NCBI RefSeq assembly: GCF_025398275.1
Contig: NZ_JAODOR010000008.1
Span: 1-64,000 of the forward strand
Direction: 5' to 3'
Source of the DNA: Microbacterium memoriense
GTDB taxonomy: Bacteria; Actinomycetota; Actinomycetes; Actinomycetales; Microbacteriaceae
DNA length: 64,000 nt
In this document: piece after piece, positions 62,227 to 64,000 of the stretch
How positions within the stretch are numbered: the stretch's first letter is position 1
Layout of the letters: the number at the start of each line of letters is the position of its first letter
Position numbers and translations under genes: made by a program
The notes under the pieces: model-generated
Database searches by the model: none
Seen by the model: only the letters and a program-made list of their open reading frames with translations
Told to the model about the DNA's origin: nothing

Positions 62227-63423
62227 TTAGGTGGCGAGGGTGCGCTGGCGTTCCGCCGTCCAGATGAGGAGGGCGAGGGCGAGGATGCCGGTGGCAGTGA
62301 TCATGATGGTGGTCCAGCCACCGAGGTCCCAGAGGAGGCTGGCGAGGGCTGAGCCGATGGAGCCGCCGATGAAGTTGCCGACGACGAAGACGGTGTTGAG
62401 GCGGCTGCGGGAGGCGGGGTCCACGGACAGCATCCGGGTTTGGGTGAGGACCATGACTGATTGGATGCCGATGGAGTAGATCGCGATGGCGACGATGATC
62501 GCGGCGAGCGAGGATGCCCCGAGCCCGGCGACGACGAAGCCGACGATTGCGAGGGCGAGTCCTGCACCGATGGCGGGGACGGCGAGTCCGCGGTCGTAGA
62601 GGCGGCCGACGCGCAGGGCGGCGGCGGCTCCAAAGATTCCGATGAGGTTGATCAGGCCGATCTGGGTGGCCGAGAGCGCGAAAGGCTCCTCGATCAACAG
62701 CAGCGTCAGTCCGGTCCAGAACAGGGTGAACGTCGCCATCGCGGCGGCGCCGATGAGTCCGACCCAGCGGGCGGTGGCGCTGAGCGCGTAGGTGCGGAGC
62801 ACGGATCTCAGCAGTGACCCGTACGCGACCCGTGGGCGTGGGGGCAGGGCGGGCAGGGATCGGTGCGTGACGATCGCGAGGGCGAGCATGACGATGGCGA
62901 CGCCCAGGTAGAGAGCCCGCCACCCGATCAGGTCGGTGACGATCCCGCTGATGGCGCGGGCGATCATGACACCGAGCAGGATGCCGGATGCCACGGTGCC
63001 GAGCACGCGACCCCGTTGGTCGTCGGCGGCGATGTCTCCGGCGAGGGGTGCGAGCAGCTGGCCCGACACGGTGCTGGCGCCGACGATGGTGAGGGCGATC
63101 AGCAGCACCGGGAACGTGGGTGCGAAGGCGCTCACGGCGAGCATCACCGCCGCGAGCAGCATGAACGCCGGGATCATCCGTTTCCGGTTGATGATGTCAC
63201 CGAGCGGGACGAGGAAGAACATACCGACCGCGTAACCGATCTGGGTCGCTGTGACCAGCAGTCCTGCGGTGCTCGTGGACACACCGAATCCGTCCGCGAT
63301 CGTGCCGAGGATCGGCTGTGCTCAGTAGAGGTTGCCGACGGCAGCTCCGCCCGCGACCGCGAACAGGATGGTCGCGCCCGGCGTCATGCCTCGGGGCCGG
63401 GTGCCGAGCGGGCCGTTCGTCAT
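62227..63423 (-). pseudogene. MFS transporter (DHA-type efflux) with in-frame TGA at codon 34
   Basis: The full frame from ATG 63423 runs 399 codons with twelve membrane helices and the MFS motif A (GDIINRKRM). Codons 28-40 read AVGNLY-stop-AQPILG: homologues have a Trp at this spot (NLYWAQP), so TGG has become TGA at 63322-63324. Everything downstream is intact to the stop at 62227. Starting again at GTG 63282 would make a protein lacking the first helix, probably inactive. The gene is divergent from a TetR regulator, typical for drug efflux pairs. A sequencing error could also explain the stop. Confidence 0.8.
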
Positions 63424-63444
63424 TACGCGATATCCCGAAATTAG

Positions 63445-63458
63445 CAACGCATGCGTTG
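63445..63458. promoter_or_regulatory. TetR operator candidate
   Basis: CAACGCATGCGTTG is a perfect 14-bp palindrome in the 50-base gap between the divergent MFS and TetR genes. It lies 16 bases from the TetR start and 22 from the MFS start, so a bound repressor would cover both promoters. Confidence 0.78.
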
Positions 63459-63473
63459 GATATGGAGGGTGCG

Positions 63474-64000
63474 ATGGCCTGGGATGTGGAGGGCACCAAA
63501 CGAAAGATCATCGATGCGGCGACCGTCGAGTTCGTCGCACACGGTCAACACGGAGCCACGATCGAGCGCATCGCGCGGCGGGCCGGTGTCAACAAGGAGC
63601 GTGTGTACAACTACTACGGCGGCAAGGCGGAACTGTTCGCGCTCGTCCTTCGCGACAAGGTGGCCCGAGGGGCGGGGGCAGTTCCTTTCCGCCCCTCGGG
63701 CGTCGAGGAAGTCGCCGAGTTCGAGGGTCGATTGATCGACTACAACCGTGAGCATCCCGAACTCATCAGGCTGCTGATGTGGGAGGCGCTCGCCTACACC
63801 GAAACGGTTCCCGACGAAGATAAGAGGGTCGCGATGTACCGGCAGCGCACCGGCGAGCTGGAGGCCGGCCAGCGGGCCGCCGCGCTCACCGACGAACTCG
63901 ACGCAGACATGCTCCACGTCATGCTGCTGGCCCTGGCCGGATACGGCGCGCTGCTCCCCCACGTCGTCCGCATGATCACCGGTCACGACGCCAGCGAAGA
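63474..64000 (+). CDS. TetR family transcriptional regulator (cut by window end)
   Basis: 175 codons are visible. The N-terminal helix-turn-helix (about 10-56) reads KIIDAATVEFVAHGQHGATIERIARRAGVNKERVYNYYGGK in part, the TetR pattern; the helical ligand domain follows and runs off the window. ATG 63474 is chosen since GGAGG lies five bases ahead. It very likely represses the neighbouring MFS gene and itself through the palindrome at 63445-63458. With the pump disrupted, its target may now be only its own gene. Confidence 0.9.
   Translation, partial: MAWDVEGTKRKIIDAATVEFVAHGQHGATIERIARRAGVNKERVYNYYGGKAELFALVLRDKVARGAGAVPFRPSGVEEVAEFEGRLIDYNREHPELIRLLMWEALAYTETVPDEDKRVAMYRQRTGELEAGQRAAALTDELDADMLHVMLLALAGYGALLPHVVRMITGHDASE

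Noticed and set aside
63322..63324. TGA as a selenocysteine or reassigned Trp codon
   Set aside because: Homologues have Trp, not Cys, at this spot; other genes here end at TGA normally, and I see no selenocysteine-type stem just after it. A nonsense change is simpler.

Overview
The window is GC-rich chromosomal DNA from an actinobacterium. Gene order, protein sequences, GTG-rich starts and ATGA/GTGA gene overlaps best fit Microbacterium or a close Microbacteriaceae relative. The genus is an inference from protein resemblance, not a search result. Almost all of the window is coding. I see no CRISPR array, intact insertion sequence, rRNA or replication origin, and one tRNA.

Layout. 1-1613 (leftward) holds infB (cut by the window edge), rnpM and nusA. 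1737-6191 is mixed accessory genes: an acetate-uptake type membrane protein, DUF1206, a LOG-like protein, a flavin-binding stress protein, a decayed glycosyltransferase and DUF1622. Leftward housekeeping genes proS, ispG, rseP/rip and dxr then run to 24453. Rightward cargo sits between them: an RNB ribonuclease, GntR-acdS (ACC deaminase), a Trp-attenuated fused anthranilate-synthase-type enzyme, a YcnI pair, a MurE-like ligase and pflB-pflA. 24476-34945 carries an FKBP lipoprotein, an acyltransferase, OsmC, asparaginase, alanine dehydrogenase, an EccC-like FtsK/SpoIIIE ATPase with a PP2C phosphatase and a DUF5684 membrane protein, DUF4282 and yaaA.

35042-59059 is a classic actinobacterial leftward block: argS, a DUF2993 protein, lysA, hom, thrC, thrB, rho, prfA, prmC, tsaC, a WecA-type transferase, an AtpI-like protein and atpB-E-F-H-A-G-D-C. 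It is broken only by a rightward cysK-cysK-cysE cluster and a small holin-like membrane protein. 59060-64000 holds an intergenic repeat region, a transglutaminase-like protein, an SGNH hydrolase, tRNA-Arg(CCG), two facing gene remnants (LuxR tail and cupin tail), an MFS transporter gene with an in-frame TGA, and a divergent TetR regulator cut by the window end.

The genes cover energy (F1Fo ATPase, PFL), isoprenoid synthesis (dxr, ispG), aspartate-family and cysteine synthesis, translation (proS, argS, prfA, prmC, tsaC, tRNA-Arg) and transcription termination (nusA, rho). Points that stand out are an 11-residue leader peptide with tandem Trp and a trp-type attenuator, an acdS operon with a palindromic operator, four or five visibly decaying genes, a tandem cysK duplication, a lone EccC-like ATPase module, and a repeat-bearing gap next to argS.
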